A stretch of DNA of 64,000 bases from Mytilus edulis (Eukaryota > Mollusca > Bivalvia > Mytilida > Mytilidae), in the NCBI RefSeq assembly GCF_963676685.1, contig NC_092350.1:8421486-8485485 (forward strand), written 5' to 3'. The position numbers were made by a program, and so were the translations under genes. Positions 28,201-43,200 of the stretch are shown here, piece by piece. The notes under the pieces were generated by a model. The model was not told the DNA's origin, ran no database searches, and saw only the letters and a program-made list of their open reading frames with translations. Numbering within the stretch: position 1 is the first letter of the stretch; the number at the start of each line of letters is the position of its first letter.

Positions 28201-31200
28201 TTGACTATCAAACATCGGGAACGACATTTAGTGCATACTGGAGTATGCCTACGAAGTATCATAGTTACTTTCATGATTCGTATATGGCCATTGAAGAACG
28301 ATGGCAAGTCGGAGGTAAGTTTTATCTTGAAAGTAAAACAAATAATCAGATAGACAAATGGCGCAAAACAATTCCATTACTTGACTGGTGTATAAACCAA
28401 CATATACCACCTCCAATAAAACTGCACTGTTATTCTATTGTTGTATTTAAACAGTATCAAAACATAATAATGATTTTTGTTGGTTTTTTTTAAATTGGGT
28501 ACTTTACCTTCCTGCTTTAGATTGGATTGCCATATACATATATACCTGATTAAAGTACGAAAGCTGTTTCACCTTTCCATTTCATACCGGAATAACAGTC
28601 TTCTTGATTTTTTTAATTTGGGAATTGAAATCGGGAATTTGTCAAAGAAAAAACAAACCGACCAAAGAACAGAAAGCTGCCGAAGGCCTCCAATTGGTTT
28701 TCAACACATCGAGATAATTCCGCATCCGGGACGTGCTTCAGCTGGGTGACCCCTACATAAATATTTTTCGGATAGGTAAACGTTGTATTGTTTTTTTTGT
28801 AGATTATTGGGAGAACTTTCATGACTACATTTACGTCGGTACGAATCAGTATACTACTATTGGACAGTTGGATATGAAGGCTGGACGTTTTTACAGAGCT
28901 GTTGTAAAACTATGTGCAGAAGAGAAATGTTTTCCAAATGTAACCAGTAATGTAATAGCTGTTATATATAATTCCCCGGTCACAGGAGAACTGTCTGTGA
29001 ACTTGATACATGGTTCTAATAATACAAACTTGGTAATTAGTTTTGAATTAAAAAATAATCCTGAAATTAAATAGAATGTGTACAACGAAAGTTGCAATGT
29101 GAAGAATGTTTAGTTCTTAACACTTTACTGAACATTAAAGACTTAATGAAAGCTAATTGAAAGTTGGTATATTTTACGATTGTAAACACAATAATCTTGT
29201 TGCATGTTATTCTTACCAACGTTTCAGACTAGTTGTGGACTTGGGAATTTACAATAATCTTTTTCTTGTTTAAAAAATGACGAGTTTTTTTTTTCAGTGA
29301 TCGATTTTTTTCTAAAAATGTTGAACTTCATGAATTTGGTTGCATGAAAAAAAAAGTTTGAGGTTTTGACACTTCAGATGTTTTCATAAAAGAAGCCGGC
29401 AACATTCAATAGCGTAAAGTTCAACATTTACCTAATCATTTATCGGTTTGACTGGTAGAACGCGACTCTATTTCTCTACGTAGCAAGGCATCTTTGAACG
29501 ATCAATTATAAAATAAACATATAATCTTTCTAGAAATAAAAAGGTGTGCTTTCGACATTGACTATTGTCGACTTTACACTTGTGGTTTCTTTTTTTTAGT
29601 TGAGAATCAAATTTGACAAGTTTTATGATCCTGATATAGTGGACAGGAATGAAGCAATATCAGTTATAGGACTCTATGAGTGGACAATAGGGGATAATTT
29701 GGGAATGCATACTAAATGGAATGAAGTTTTGATGAGTACAGTTTCAAACCTTACGCAGGTAAGAGTGTAATTAACAACACATTTCAAATGCCAATTGTAA
29801 GTTTAAAAGAGGGACGAAAGATACCAAAGGGACAGTCAAACTCATAAATCTAAAACAAACTGACAACGCCATGGCTAAAAATGAAAAATACAAACAGAAA
29901 AACAATAGTATAGTACACATGACACAACATAGAAAACTAAAGAATAAACAACACGAACCCCACCAAAAACTAGGGGTGATCTCAGGTGCTCCGGAAGGGT
30001 AAGCAGATCCTGCTCCACATGAGGCACCCGTCGTGTTGCTTATGTGATTTCAGATCCGGTAAATAGTGTAATTCGGTAGGTCACATTCATGAAAGGGAAG
30101 GGGATTGTAGTTACGACTTAAGGAACATGTCCGATATCATTTGTGAAACGGTTATTCCATAACGGTCAACTAACTCGTGATGGCGTCCGTAAGATTTCCG
30201 AAGGGATGATTTCAACTTCACCATTTGGAACTCTTGGTTTAATAGCTTCCTTGTGAGCAGTAACCCTCTATCAAGAAAATCATGATAGGAAATGCAAGCA
30301 CGGGAATATCGTATCAATTGGGAGATATATACCCCGTATGCAGGTGCTGCTGGGATGTTGCTACTTATAAATGGAAAGTTCACAATTGGAAAGCTGAAAT
30401 CTTCTCTTTTGTCGTAAAGTTTTGTTTTCAATCGACCCTCATTGTCAATTTCTAGATGTAAGTCAAGATATGAAGCCGACTTAACTGTATCTGTAGTAGC
30501 CTTTATCTTTAAAGTAATGGAGTTACCATCATTGTTTAAGGTAAAGTTACGTTTTTCTGTTGTTTGAGATTGTATCATACGTTTTACAAAATGAATAAAC
30601 AGATATTTACGTAATTTGATATATGTTTGACCAATTCAATTATGTCATCGTTCATTTTGTTAACATCGTACACTTCCATTCTTTTTTATTTCCACAGATA
30701 AGTTTTGACGCTCCTTTTAATGGCAGTATTGACTTTTCAAAATGTCGTAAGATATTTATAAGAGGATACAACAAAGCTGGAATATGGTCTGTAATTTCTA
30801 AGGAAATAAAACAGTGCAATGATAAGGCCTTAATTGTTCCAAATATTGTAATAGATGCAGTAGGGGAACCAGAATTATATTTGGGTAGGTAGCATGCACA
30901 ATAATATTATAAAAATATATAAAAGAACGTGCGGTATTATGTTTTGAAGCAAGTCTAGTTATATACAAACAAAATTAAGATGTAACATTTAATTCTCCAA
31001 AATCGTAAACACATAAATCAATTCATCACAAATAGTCACTTTCATTTAGATCAATTAATAAAATATTGCTCTTATCAGAGAGTGTGACAGTCTTTCTACA
31101 CAAGACATTTGACTTATTGCTCCCTTTCCGAACGTCCAACAAAGTCAAATAGACGCCCCACTGATTTTACTACTGATCAGAAAAAACCCAAAAGTGACTA

Positions 31201-34200
31201 TACTTCTATTCACCAGCAACCTAAGAAAGACCTTATTAGAGATACAAAACGGGATATGTTATTTTTCAGTTCTGTTGTACTGTATTACATGTATTTCTTC
31301 CTATAGAAACAAAAATAAAGAGGATGTATTCTGAATGATTCATCTTTGAATTGAATACAGAGTTAAACAAAATATCTGATTATGTTAATTTTGAAAAAAA
31401 AAAAATCCCATCATTTCTAAAACTTAACTTTTTGATATATTTTTTTTAAATATGCTTTGTCTTTTCTCGTATTGACATAATCCATTTAATCAACAACTTG
31501 TTTCCTATCCTAGCGAGAAAATGTGAAGCCTGCGATTCAAAATATATTTTTCTTTTTTTCATTATTGAAGTTTTCTGTAATCATGTTGTCGGGATCACGT
31601 ATTTGTTTTACAGTGTTAAGATTTGTATATACATGATGGCGATAGTTACAAAAGGATTTTTATTTGAAGACGGGAGATGTGTTTCATTTGTTGTTACCAC
31701 AATCCTGCCTTCCTTTCCTTGAATGAGACGTTTCAAATAGACTGATCATCTGGTTTGTTTTGACACGACACACACGTCAGGTGCAACATGTGGAACGTGA
31801 TGTGTTATCCTTATGAAATCCATAAATTTATAGATTTAATTTAAAGAACAATAATAAAAAGCAGATTAATGTGTCATGATTTAAAAAAGAAACCTTTGTA
31901 ACTGTATTTGCGTAAATCAACAACGGTTTTCTTTTTTATTTGATGGTATACTTTTACCCATTTTGAAATGTAAATGGAAATCGACCATAATGTTGATATT
32001 TCAGATGGTTCTATCCGTGATGGTTTTGGACAAGAAATCTACCTGGCGGAAAACGACAAATGGGAAGTACTAGATACGGATTACACCCCTTATGTGAATA
32101 TCATATCTGCGTTGTGGCCTACACTTCGCCATAAGAATTATACGTGGGCTGTCCTAGATTCGGAAAACCTCTATAAGACAGGTTACTTAAAGAATAAAAC
32201 GATGTTAAATTTAGTGGATCCGTGTTCTCATCCTTCAACTATTAAATGTGGTCACACAGGTACAGTTGTGGGTTGACTATATTATAAGGATTACTTTGGA
32301 ATTATTTGCTAAAATTATGAATTTCTGTTTAATTACAGATTATTATTATATATATTTTGCAGTCCTTAGACAAGATTTAGAAAGTGTGGGAACACTTTGG
32401 AATGGCTTTTTTTGAATGGTATATTTAACAAAATCTTTCAAACGTGTTCGAATCAACAAAATATATATATTCAATGGAAATCATCTGATAATGTCATGTC
32501 AAGAAAAGAGTTTTGCATGGAATATAACAATATTTACTACTCGTTTTACATAATTGTTAAAATAACTAAATACGGACCGTTATAAACATAGTAAAATCAA
32601 TTTCTCTATTAATTCTAAAATTGTAACTTGACAGTATGTTGTGAACTGCTTCAGCAATACTGATTAGTCAACTTAAGGTTAGATTCGATCAAATACACAA
32701 TGGTACTTTAAATCAAATAAATGATGTCATTGAACGCAGTATGACACGACTCACATAAGAAAAGAAGCAGACATCTGTGAATGAGTCATTAATCGAAAGA
32801 TATAATACACAAGCAAATAAAAACATGTATCCTGTGTATCACAATCGACCGTTTGAACTATAAAGGCAACATTAGTATACCGCTGTTCAAAACTAATAAA
32901 TCCATGGACAAAAAACAATATCTGGGTAACAAACTAAAACTGAGGGAAACGCATTAAATATAAGAGGAGAACAACGACACAACATTAAAATGTAACACAC
33001 ACAGAAACGGACTAAGCATTAGACAAAATCCTATGAGAATAACAAATATAACATCAAAACCAAATACATGAATTTGGGATAGATAAGTACCGTGACACGT
33101 CTTATAGTAATGTGAATTCACACTAAAAAAAAAAGAAAAAACAAAAGACACAATGGAAACACAACGTTATAATGTAACACACACAGAAACGAACTATAAT
33201 ATAACAATGGCCATATTCCTGACTTGGTACAGGACATTTTTAAAGGAAAAAATGGTCGGTTGAACTTGGTTTTGTGGCATGCCAAACCTCCCTCTTTTAT
33301 GGCCAAGTGAAATATAACATTAAAATGACAACACAACATTACAGGACTACAATATAAATAAATAGGAGAACATAATGGACAAAGAAACACACGAATAATA
33401 GCTAACAAAAGGCAACAAGTTAAAAATTTTAATACGCCAGAAGTGCATTTTATCCATACAAGACTTACTAGTGACGCCCAGGTACAAAAGTTTGAAAGCC
33501 GAAACAAGTACAAAGTTGAACAGCATCGAGGACCAAAAGTTCAAAAGAGTTGTGCCAAAAACGGCCAGGGTTTTCTGTTAGGTACTAGAACATCCCTATT
33601 ATTTAGAATAATTTATACAATACTCAGTCGTATTTGTTCATTATGCATAACACACTCTCACTTTTCCTTAATATAAGGTAAAGAAAATACAAAACAAAAC
33701 AAAGTAAAGATCACACAAAATGTCATTGATACATTCCATGTTTTCTATAAAGTTACGTGTATCATTTTGATCACGCTTACTTGAGTTTTCTCTTCTTTCT
33801 TCTAGATAAAACATACATCAATGTAAATTTCAAAACCAACGAAGAATTAGATCACGGCAAACGGTACATAGTGTGTATCCATGCTCCAAGAATAGTTCAT
33901 AGATATGAAAAATGGAATGAAACATTCCCTGAGATCAGTGCATGTAGCGATGGCATTACAGTTGACATGACGCCTCCACGACCTGGTAATGCATGGATAG
34001 GTTTAGACTCTTCAGACAGGTATCAGGTAATTATATTTCAAAAAGGGAAAAAAAGACACTCAGACACTGCGAGTTCAAAAAAATAAAGACAACAGTAGTA
34101 TTCTGCTGTTCTTAAGTTATAAATTGATTGAGAGAAAATAATAAATTCGTATCACGAACTCAAACCTAAGGAAACACATCATCAATAAGAGGAAAAAACA

Positions 34201-37200
34201 CGAAACAACAGAAACACCGAAGTGCAACATAAACAAACGCCAACATTCATAGATTTGAGACCAACTGATATATGCCTTGACTTGGTACAGGATATTTCAA
34301 TAAAAAGATTGTGGGTTCAACCTGGTTAATAAACCTTTCTCTTATATGGAAATTTTACCAAACACCTCTAAGATGACAACACTATCTGACATGAATGCAG
34401 TACAAACAAACACAAGAACACTCGGCACAGAGAAACGAATAAATAAATAATTTTTCAGTATAATTGGAATATGTGTTTACCGCAGAATAACAACGAACGT
34501 CTTCCATTAACGACAGCACATGAGTCAACAAATAGTCGTTAACGTATTTTTGTGACATTTATATATAGTCTCTGATTTAGAGGTTGAAATGTAATATATT
34601 ATATTACCACTGATGAGGCTTATGGCATTATAAATAATAAGCCTGGTCTTTTTTATGAGTTTTTGTCAATCCGTTCCCCTAGATACATACATATATGTTT
34701 GACATAATTTTGTTTGTATTTGATATGTTAGATTTATCATATTTATACACTCATTTTTTTTTAATTAAAAAAAAAACAGACATCAACGTCAGATTTATAT
34801 GTATCCTGGGATTCATTCATTGATGTGGAAGAATATGGTCAAGCTGTTCATAGTTCTGGGATAAAAGAATACCAAGTTGGATTAGGTATGCATAATGTCT
34901 TAACACTACTCTACAACAGGGCGCCTTATGTTGATTATTATTCGCATTTACTGGTTTTATTTTATAAATTGTGGCTTGAATGGAGAGTTGTCTCGTTGGC
35001 ACTCATACCACATCTTCTTATATCTATGTATGTTCAATCCTCGAAATGTACATAGACCAGACGAATTTTCACGCTCAGTTACTATTATACTTTGTGTACA
35101 TCCAATGATAAGGTTGTTTATACAGGTAATTACCATTTCGAGTGTTTAAGCCGTGTTTTTAGTTTTTTTATGCGATTTCAGTAAAAACTCTTTTTAATTG
35201 TCAGAAGATACTAATCAGGCAATTCATTAAAAACAAATTGTAGTATACCGCTGTTCAAATGCTATAGGTCGATTGAGAGAAAACAAAATCAGGTCACAAA
35301 AAAAAAACCCCGAAAGAAACTCATCAACTATAAGAGGATGAGATACAAAATTCGGGGAGACACGCACGAGTTTTAGCGAAAACAAGGAATACAATTAGAT
35401 ATATATATATATATATTATAAGCTACATTTAATTATTGTAAAACATCTGATTTAGCAATATAAAGTGCGACAAACACATGGTTTATCCATTTTTTGGGTG
35501 GTTGAGGTATGTATATGCAGCTGTAATGACACTCCAGGCTAGTACAAATTTCTGAAACTAGTAAATTGATAACTATGTGTTATGTGATACCTTTACATTT
35601 GATGTTATTTGGGTTACAGTCACATGTAAATTATTGTTTAATGCATACACTGTTGTTATTTTTAAGGTTCTACGAATGGTGGGACAGATGTAGCTGCGTA
35701 TTTATCAGTAGGAATAGTCAATCACTTCACCTTCAATAATTTACGTTTACAGAACGGACATGAGTATTATGCAACAGTAAAGGGTATTTAGTTTTCATAA
35801 CCTTTTAATATTGAGAGCAAACATGAAATATAAAAGTAAAAATAATAGCTAAAAGGGATTTACGGGATATAGCTGTCGAATTTGTTTTCTTCAGTTGGAA
35901 ATATTATGCAAGTACTATTCATGAAAGTTTTATTAACGTTTTTACAGCAATTGATTTTTTGCGAAGAAGTGCTATTGTCAACACACTACCAGTTAAGATT
36001 GATAACACTGCTCCTCAAAAGTCTAGTGTGACCGTACACATACAAGGAAGACATTTGACAGATCTCAGCGCAATAAATGCTTGGTAACTTCATTGCTTTT
36101 TTCCAATTTTCTATTAGTAGCTTAGTTTGAAGAAATACCATTTGTACATACACATATTTGACTGAAATGACAAAATATGAAGACCTTAAATTTTTCAACG
36201 TTCCATATATCTAATAATAATAAAATACCTTTTGACCATTTTGTGCTGTTTTTAATTCTTTGAACTGTTCTGAACGTAGATATAATACTTATCAATACAT
36301 TTGAGTAAATTGTAGTACTGAAATAATATTGTGATGTCATTATCATAAATTATGCTGAAAAATATAAACAAAATTGATAAACATTCCAGTATACTGTGTA
36401 TAGTTGAAATACCACATGATAGGGTATACCTTTATATTTATTTCCGTAAACGTTATTTATAGTTATCAAAGGTATTAACCTTTTTTCTTTGTAGTTGGAC
36501 AGATGTTTTCACGGACATGGAAAGTGGAATAGACCACTACCTCTGGGCAATAGGTTCTCATCCAGGAGATGACAATATCATTCCGTTTACTGCAACCACT
36601 TTGGATTGTGGAATCTCTGCTGAAGATACAAATATTGATATTCACGAGGGACATCAATACTTCATTACGGTCAAGGTTATTTTTCTTAAATTAATGTTTA
36701 TAGTAGACTGAACTAAGATTCATAAAAACAAAAACATTTATATACAGCAAGAAGGTAAGAATAAAAGAAATATGTAACTATTTACAAAACTGTTCAATAT
36801 ACCATCATGACCATATAGTTCACCAATTTTGATGTGTAGAATTTATTGTTAATTAATTACAATATAGTAAAATGATATGCACAAAATGCCTCAACCACAT
36901 ATGTTTCAAGTTTTCAATATGAAAAATATGAAAAATATAGTAAATAAAAAAAAAACAATCCTGGTATCTATTATGAGTTTATATACATGTTATTTGTTGC
37001 AGCATAGTTTGCATATGATATTAATTTGTGTACAAATTTCATATGTTGTTTCAGATATTCTTTATATTTTACTCATCAGGCCGTTAATCGAGCCAAACTA
37101 ATAGCTACGACCTCGTCATGGGCATTTATATTCGACATGTCACCACCAGTTGCTGGTTCTGTATACGATTCCAATCCTGATATTACAGAGGCTGAAATGA

Positions 37201-40200
37201 GCGATGTTGATTATCAAACAAATCTTCGTAAATTGTCAGTTTATTGGGATGGATTTTATGACTCACATTCCTTTATCAAGAATTATTATGTCAGTGTCGG
37301 GACCTGTTCAGGTTGTCAGGATGTACTTAGACATCAAGGAATTGGCATAGTAAATAGTAAGTAAAACATATATATTTAGGGTCAGATGTTACATTTGATA
37401 ACCCTAATTTCAGTTTTGTTATTCTTGTTGGAACTTAATGTATAACGAACATCTGAAAAGAATCATGTTGATTTATTTAAATTGTAAGTCTAATTTAAAG
37501 CCCTGTTCGTTAGCCCTATGTTTTATGAAGTGCTTTTATGTGTCCTTTTGTGTTATGGTGCAATACACAATATACTTTGATTTGCAAGGAAATCTTTAAA
37601 ATATCTCTCAGGGGTTGTAGGATAGAAAGATTAAAGATATTTTTATGTTCTTTTATTTCTTTAGATTTTACGCTTTGTCATATCCACCTGGGTCCTGGTA
37701 TCCGATATTTTACAACAATAACAGCCTGTAATACAGCGGATTTGTGTACATCTGTGACAACAGATGGTATTATTGTGGATAACAGTCCACCAACAAAAGG
37801 TGCCGTCATTGATGGGGTTGATATCTTTGATTTGGAATACCAATCATTACGGTTTGTGAAGATTACATCTGTTTAAATTTCACGCTTAGTCTCTTTTCTC
37901 GCATTATACAACTAGTTTCTTTTTTCTTGATATTAGAATAATTACATGAAATAAAATTAGACGCTATATTTACGAAGACGGTGTTCACATTTCATCTGCA
38001 TCAAAACTTCTAACAGCACTTTAAAAGTTAAAAAAAAACAACCTTCATATGTAAGCATTTAGATATAAACTATATTTATATTTAATTGAGGTAAAACTAA
38101 ATGGAGGTTTTGTTATATTCATTAATATATTTACTAGGAATTATATTTCTACCAAATGGTATGGGTTTTCTGATTCCCAGTCAGGACTTGAAAGTTTCGC
38201 ATGGAGAGTAGGAACACAACCAGGATATGATGATATCATCAAGACTGTACATTTACCGGTAACCAATCTCTTAGTAGAACCAAATTTACAGCGAAATACT
38301 TTACCACTGGGAGAGCGAATTTACATCACTATCACAGCTTATAACAAAGCAGGTAAATGTGATTAAATAACACGTTGATTTAAAAAAAAAATTTGGTTAT
38401 ACTTACTGCTACTATAATCTTTGTAGCATTGTGTTTGTTTACGATTACAATAATGAAAAAACACCATTAACAATATCTTCATTGCTTTAATCATATGGAC
38501 CTTGAACTGTCATATGTTTTATGTTGTAAGAAATAAATGTATAACAATAACATTTATCATAAACAGCACCTATGATAATCCCTTGTTTAGTGGAACAGTA
38601 CAGTCTTACGTTGTGATGTTTTGAATGTTGGTTGTGGTTTTTCATTTGGATTTTGCCATGACTTAGTCTGGTCTCTTGGCTATGAGTTTAAAAATCTTTT
38701 TGGTACCATTCATTATTTTGTTTTATCATATTAAAAACATATAATGGTTTGATACATTTCAGGTTTAAGTGTGGAATCAACATCAAATGGATTTTTGATC
38801 GATGATTCTTTGCCAGTGATTAACAAGAAACCCTTTCTGTCAAGAGATTTAGGATCTATAGTTGGTGAAAGCATAATTTTTAGGAGCACGTTAAAGGTCA
38901 AATGGGAAGTTGATGACAGAGAGTCGTTCATTCAAAGACAATATTTATCTTTGACCTCACACGAAGGTGGGGAATTTAACTCTACGTCAATTGAGGTAAG
39001 TTCATGATTTTTTTCAGTTTAATTTTAATTTCTAAAACGAGGCTTATATATCAGTATTTAGTCATGAATGGATTGTCATTTTGACAAAGGAAAGAATGAT
39101 TTGCATAGAAAAACTCGACATATAACTCACACTCTTCAAATAACATACTAGTAGTGTTTTTAATTTATTTAAAACAATTACATTTTCTTGCTATTTGGGG
39201 ATGTACCAAATAAAGAGAGTTTTAACAAAGATAAATATTTCAGATTTGTGGAATGGTAAGAGAATATACGTTCGCACGACTTGATCTTCACGATGGGAGC
39301 AAATACACGATAAAATTAATCGCGTGTAATGGTGCCAAACTGTGTGTTGAGTCTGAGTCCTCAGAGGTAATGGTTGACAGTTCTCCACCTACGCCTGGTA
39401 AGGCACTCATTATTTCTAAACAATTCCATTTCACCTCTATGAAAACATTTTACCTGATGATAACTTAAGTTTTTATTTGTATTGAATGAATGTAATATAA
39501 GATATATATTATAGTGTTATTAACTTGATGTTTCGGTATTGGCCCTGTTATAGATTAGAGGTTAGCTGTATTCGAATCCAGACTCCAAGAGTTTTTAAAT
39601 GATTTTAGTTCTTCACTTAAACTAAGCATAGTCAGGTGTAATTTCTGATTTCTCATTCAACAAGTACGTAATCTTATTATATTATCATATTATCTAGCAA
39701 ACATAAATCATACAGTTTAATAGAATCGGTTGATCAATGGAGATGAAACAGTAAAAATAAAGTTGTACTCGAAATGGCTGAAAAATATTTCCGTTTCAAG
39801 ACGTTACAAAAACACCGAACATCGTTTAAACTTTTTTTATGATATCAAGTTCAAAATATGAATACAAATGTATTTTATGCATAAAGAAACGTTCATAAAA
39901 CTGCTAAGTAAGCTAGTGTCTGAAAATTTAAACCGGAAGTCTGTCCCGTCTTAACTCATCCAACACGGGGCCAATACTGCTTTTTCCGTATTGGTCCTGT
40001 CCGAAAACCAACATAACTCCGGATGTATATCGATAGGACAATGTTAATAGTATTCCACATGCTGATTTATCCATATTAGGGCTGATTTTCTCAAATCATT
40101 GAATAATAGTGAGTACAATATGATGTCTTTATCGGGTATATTCATACAATAATTGTTGTGTGTATATGTTGATTTATCATACTATACTCAAGTTCAATAA

Positions 40201-43200
40201 TTCAGTTCATCAGTTTTCATTACAATTTTCAAATATTCTTTTTCTTTTTATGTTCATTTTTCCGGTTTCTTTTACAAACATATTGTATTTGTTGTAACAA
40301 CTAAGGTATTTTGTATTATAAAACATATCTGAAACTGTCTGAAGACGTTAGTAAGATATCATCACCTTAAGTCTAATACAATACATATCTTGCTGTAATA
40401 AATAAACGATTAACATAATATTTTTTTTCCAAAGGAATGTTTGCCATCAATACTGACCATGCTGCAAATCTTCATCGTCATGTACATGGATGGATGTCAT
40501 GGTCTCAGTATAAACTGTGGTTATCATGGCTCGGATTTACAGATTTACATACAGGAATTGACAGCTATTATGTATCAGTTGGCAGTCAATATATGTTAAA
40601 TGATTTAAATAAGGTAGAAAAAAATATCAAAAATTCAGTTTATGTTATAATTTATTCATACAAATTAAAACTATAACCAATTCCTGTTTTGTATTTTGGT
40701 ACAACTTCTTAAACTTAATCTACAATATGTACATAGCGTCTTAGCGTAATTGGAGTTGTCATCTCGTAGACAAATGCATGCATACCATATCTCCAAGATT
40801 TGACATTCAAAATACTCATTTTTTTGTCTGAATGTCGTAAGTGTTAACAATAATTTCTTAGAAATAACCTTCTTGTACAGGTAGTATTATATCTTTTAAC
40901 AAAGGCATCTTTAACCTTTATGCTACAGGATGTTTTTGGTTCACCAGCTAAATTTCAGCACAATTCATCCGAATTCGATAAAGGAGATGAAGGTTTTGTT
41001 CAGACTTTTGCAGTTGAAACAAAGAACTTGGGACAGTTTGACAATGTTTTTATCAGTGTTTGGTCTATTAACAAGGTACAACTAACACTACTGAATACTA
41101 AATAAATATTTTATGTTGACTGTCCTTATTTCTAATGAAGTCTTTATGTAATATGTTTTTGTTTTCTATATTTTAATCTCGAATTATATGTCTTGTGCAA
41201 CAATTTCGAATTGCAAAATGTTTGAATTGAACAATATAATCGAAAATAAAACTTTGCCTCCCTGATAATCGCCATTTCAAGGATTCTTTTTTTTTTTATC
41301 AAAATCTGAAATGCAATACTATTGAATTATTCTTCCAGTTTTTTTTTTTTTAACTTTTGACATGTTTTGTTTTTGGTATATCGTAGTTGTATTTGATTAA
41401 AATGTATACACCATTATATATTCTTGTTAATCGAATTTATTTTAGGTTGGTCTTCAAAGTCCAATGATACATTCGAAATTTCAATTGGTTCCTGGTGGAT
41501 CTTTAGACTTGGCCAGACGGTGTTCAGCCCTTACTTGTCTTGGACACTGTGTGTGTGCTGCACAGGGACAGCGATGCCCATTGAACGGAACAGCATGCAA
41601 CATTGAAACTTTAGGTAAAACTTTGTTACTTGTATTAGGTAACTTTGTTTTGAATAATGTTATCAAAATTGACCATTTCGCTTGACCTTAATACGTATAA
41701 CTGGAAATTTTGCATAAATATCATACGCAAATGTTGATAATGTTGATAAGGCGGACAATATAACAACAAAGGGTTAGGCATTTTTCATCTGTATAACATG
41801 TATAATATTAATATTCTCTTAAGGTTTCGAAATTTTGATTTTGATTTTGCGTTTAAGTTTGTTACTTTGTTTCCTAGCATCCTCTTTTTAACAAACCTCG
41901 TGAAAAACAAGTGTTTAATAGGCCAACAAAATATCAAATTGAATATCAATGCGGACACCAATTTTGCAAATGCAGCTTATGTTAATTTTTCTTAAATTGA
42001 GTTTATATATTCTTCTGTCGTTACACTTACCCTTTCCTCTCGTTTATATACATACAATATATTCATAGTGTGTCCTCTACTACGTTTGTTTGGTATAATT
42101 TACAGGAAATAAGAACAGCATACTTGGGGTGTATGATTTAACAAACGTAGGTCCTAAATCTAACATTGATGATAAATCGTATACCCCTTCAAATGATGCG
42201 ATTGCATCAAAATGGAAAATCGTTCAAGCACAAGGATTACCGCCACTTTGGTGAGTAAATATACATGTAAATATCAATGCTATGGAATATTATAACGTTC
42301 TCAACTTGAGATATGGTAAATAGCTGGGTTTTTGATAGTCGGACTGCATAAATCGCAAAATACAAGATGATATTTAATTGCACTTCAGGAAAATCTCAAC
42401 CAAACAAAATAAATCGCTTAACAGAAATTTTAAAACTAATATAAACATAATAACAATACAAAACTTCCATGATATTTTTCGATTGCGCTATATAATAATG
42501 AAACGATATTTGTTATTTTTGTTAGTGAAAATACGTGGTAGAAATTCTTAAAGGTATAGTAAGACACTTTGATTTGAGTTTTTAGAGTGAGTAATTTACA
42601 TAAAGTTAATTCACCCTTTTATTCAACAAGTTGTCATTTCTTTAAAGTAAAAGTGTTCATAGCAAAATATGGTACAAGCTTATTAGCAAGTTTTGAATTT
42701 GTTTTAATTTTGTTTCACTACAAATCAAATCATGCATGTTGTTACCTTTGTTGTCCTTTCTCTATTATATCACTCAAATTAATTTGCAAGGTTTGAATGG
42801 TCAGCAGGATTGTCGACAGGAGATACACCACAAGGAATATTCGACAATCTAAACGATAAAGTCTGGCACCATGCAGGACAAAATTATCAGGTCATATTAA
42901 ATCTTAAAAGAGGTATGTATGGTTATATTTATACAGGACTAAAACACATTCAAATACCGTTTCGATTGATAGGTGAAAGTTACGACATTACTATGCTAGA
43001 TTGATTGTAAAAGAATAAATTTAAAAAATAAAGTGTGTACATACAGCTACTTGAGAGAACAAATCAACACAAATACGTAAAACAGAACTTTTACAAGTAG
43101 TTACAGATTCATAGATGTAAAACAGTGTTATGTAATTTTGTTGAAAAACGTTGAATATTTCCCAAAAAAAACCAGTTTCAGGTATACGTTACATGTTGGG

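Noticed and set aside
31498-31722. Plus-strand reading frame with several cysteines in intron 24
   Set aside because: No acceptor and donor that fit the phases of exons 24 and 25, which already join directly.
33118-33513. 131-residue minus-strand reading frame rich in C, F and L
   Set aside because: It is the translation of the interspersed repeat at 32862-33545, and a similar frame occurs at the sister copy at 25.3 kb.
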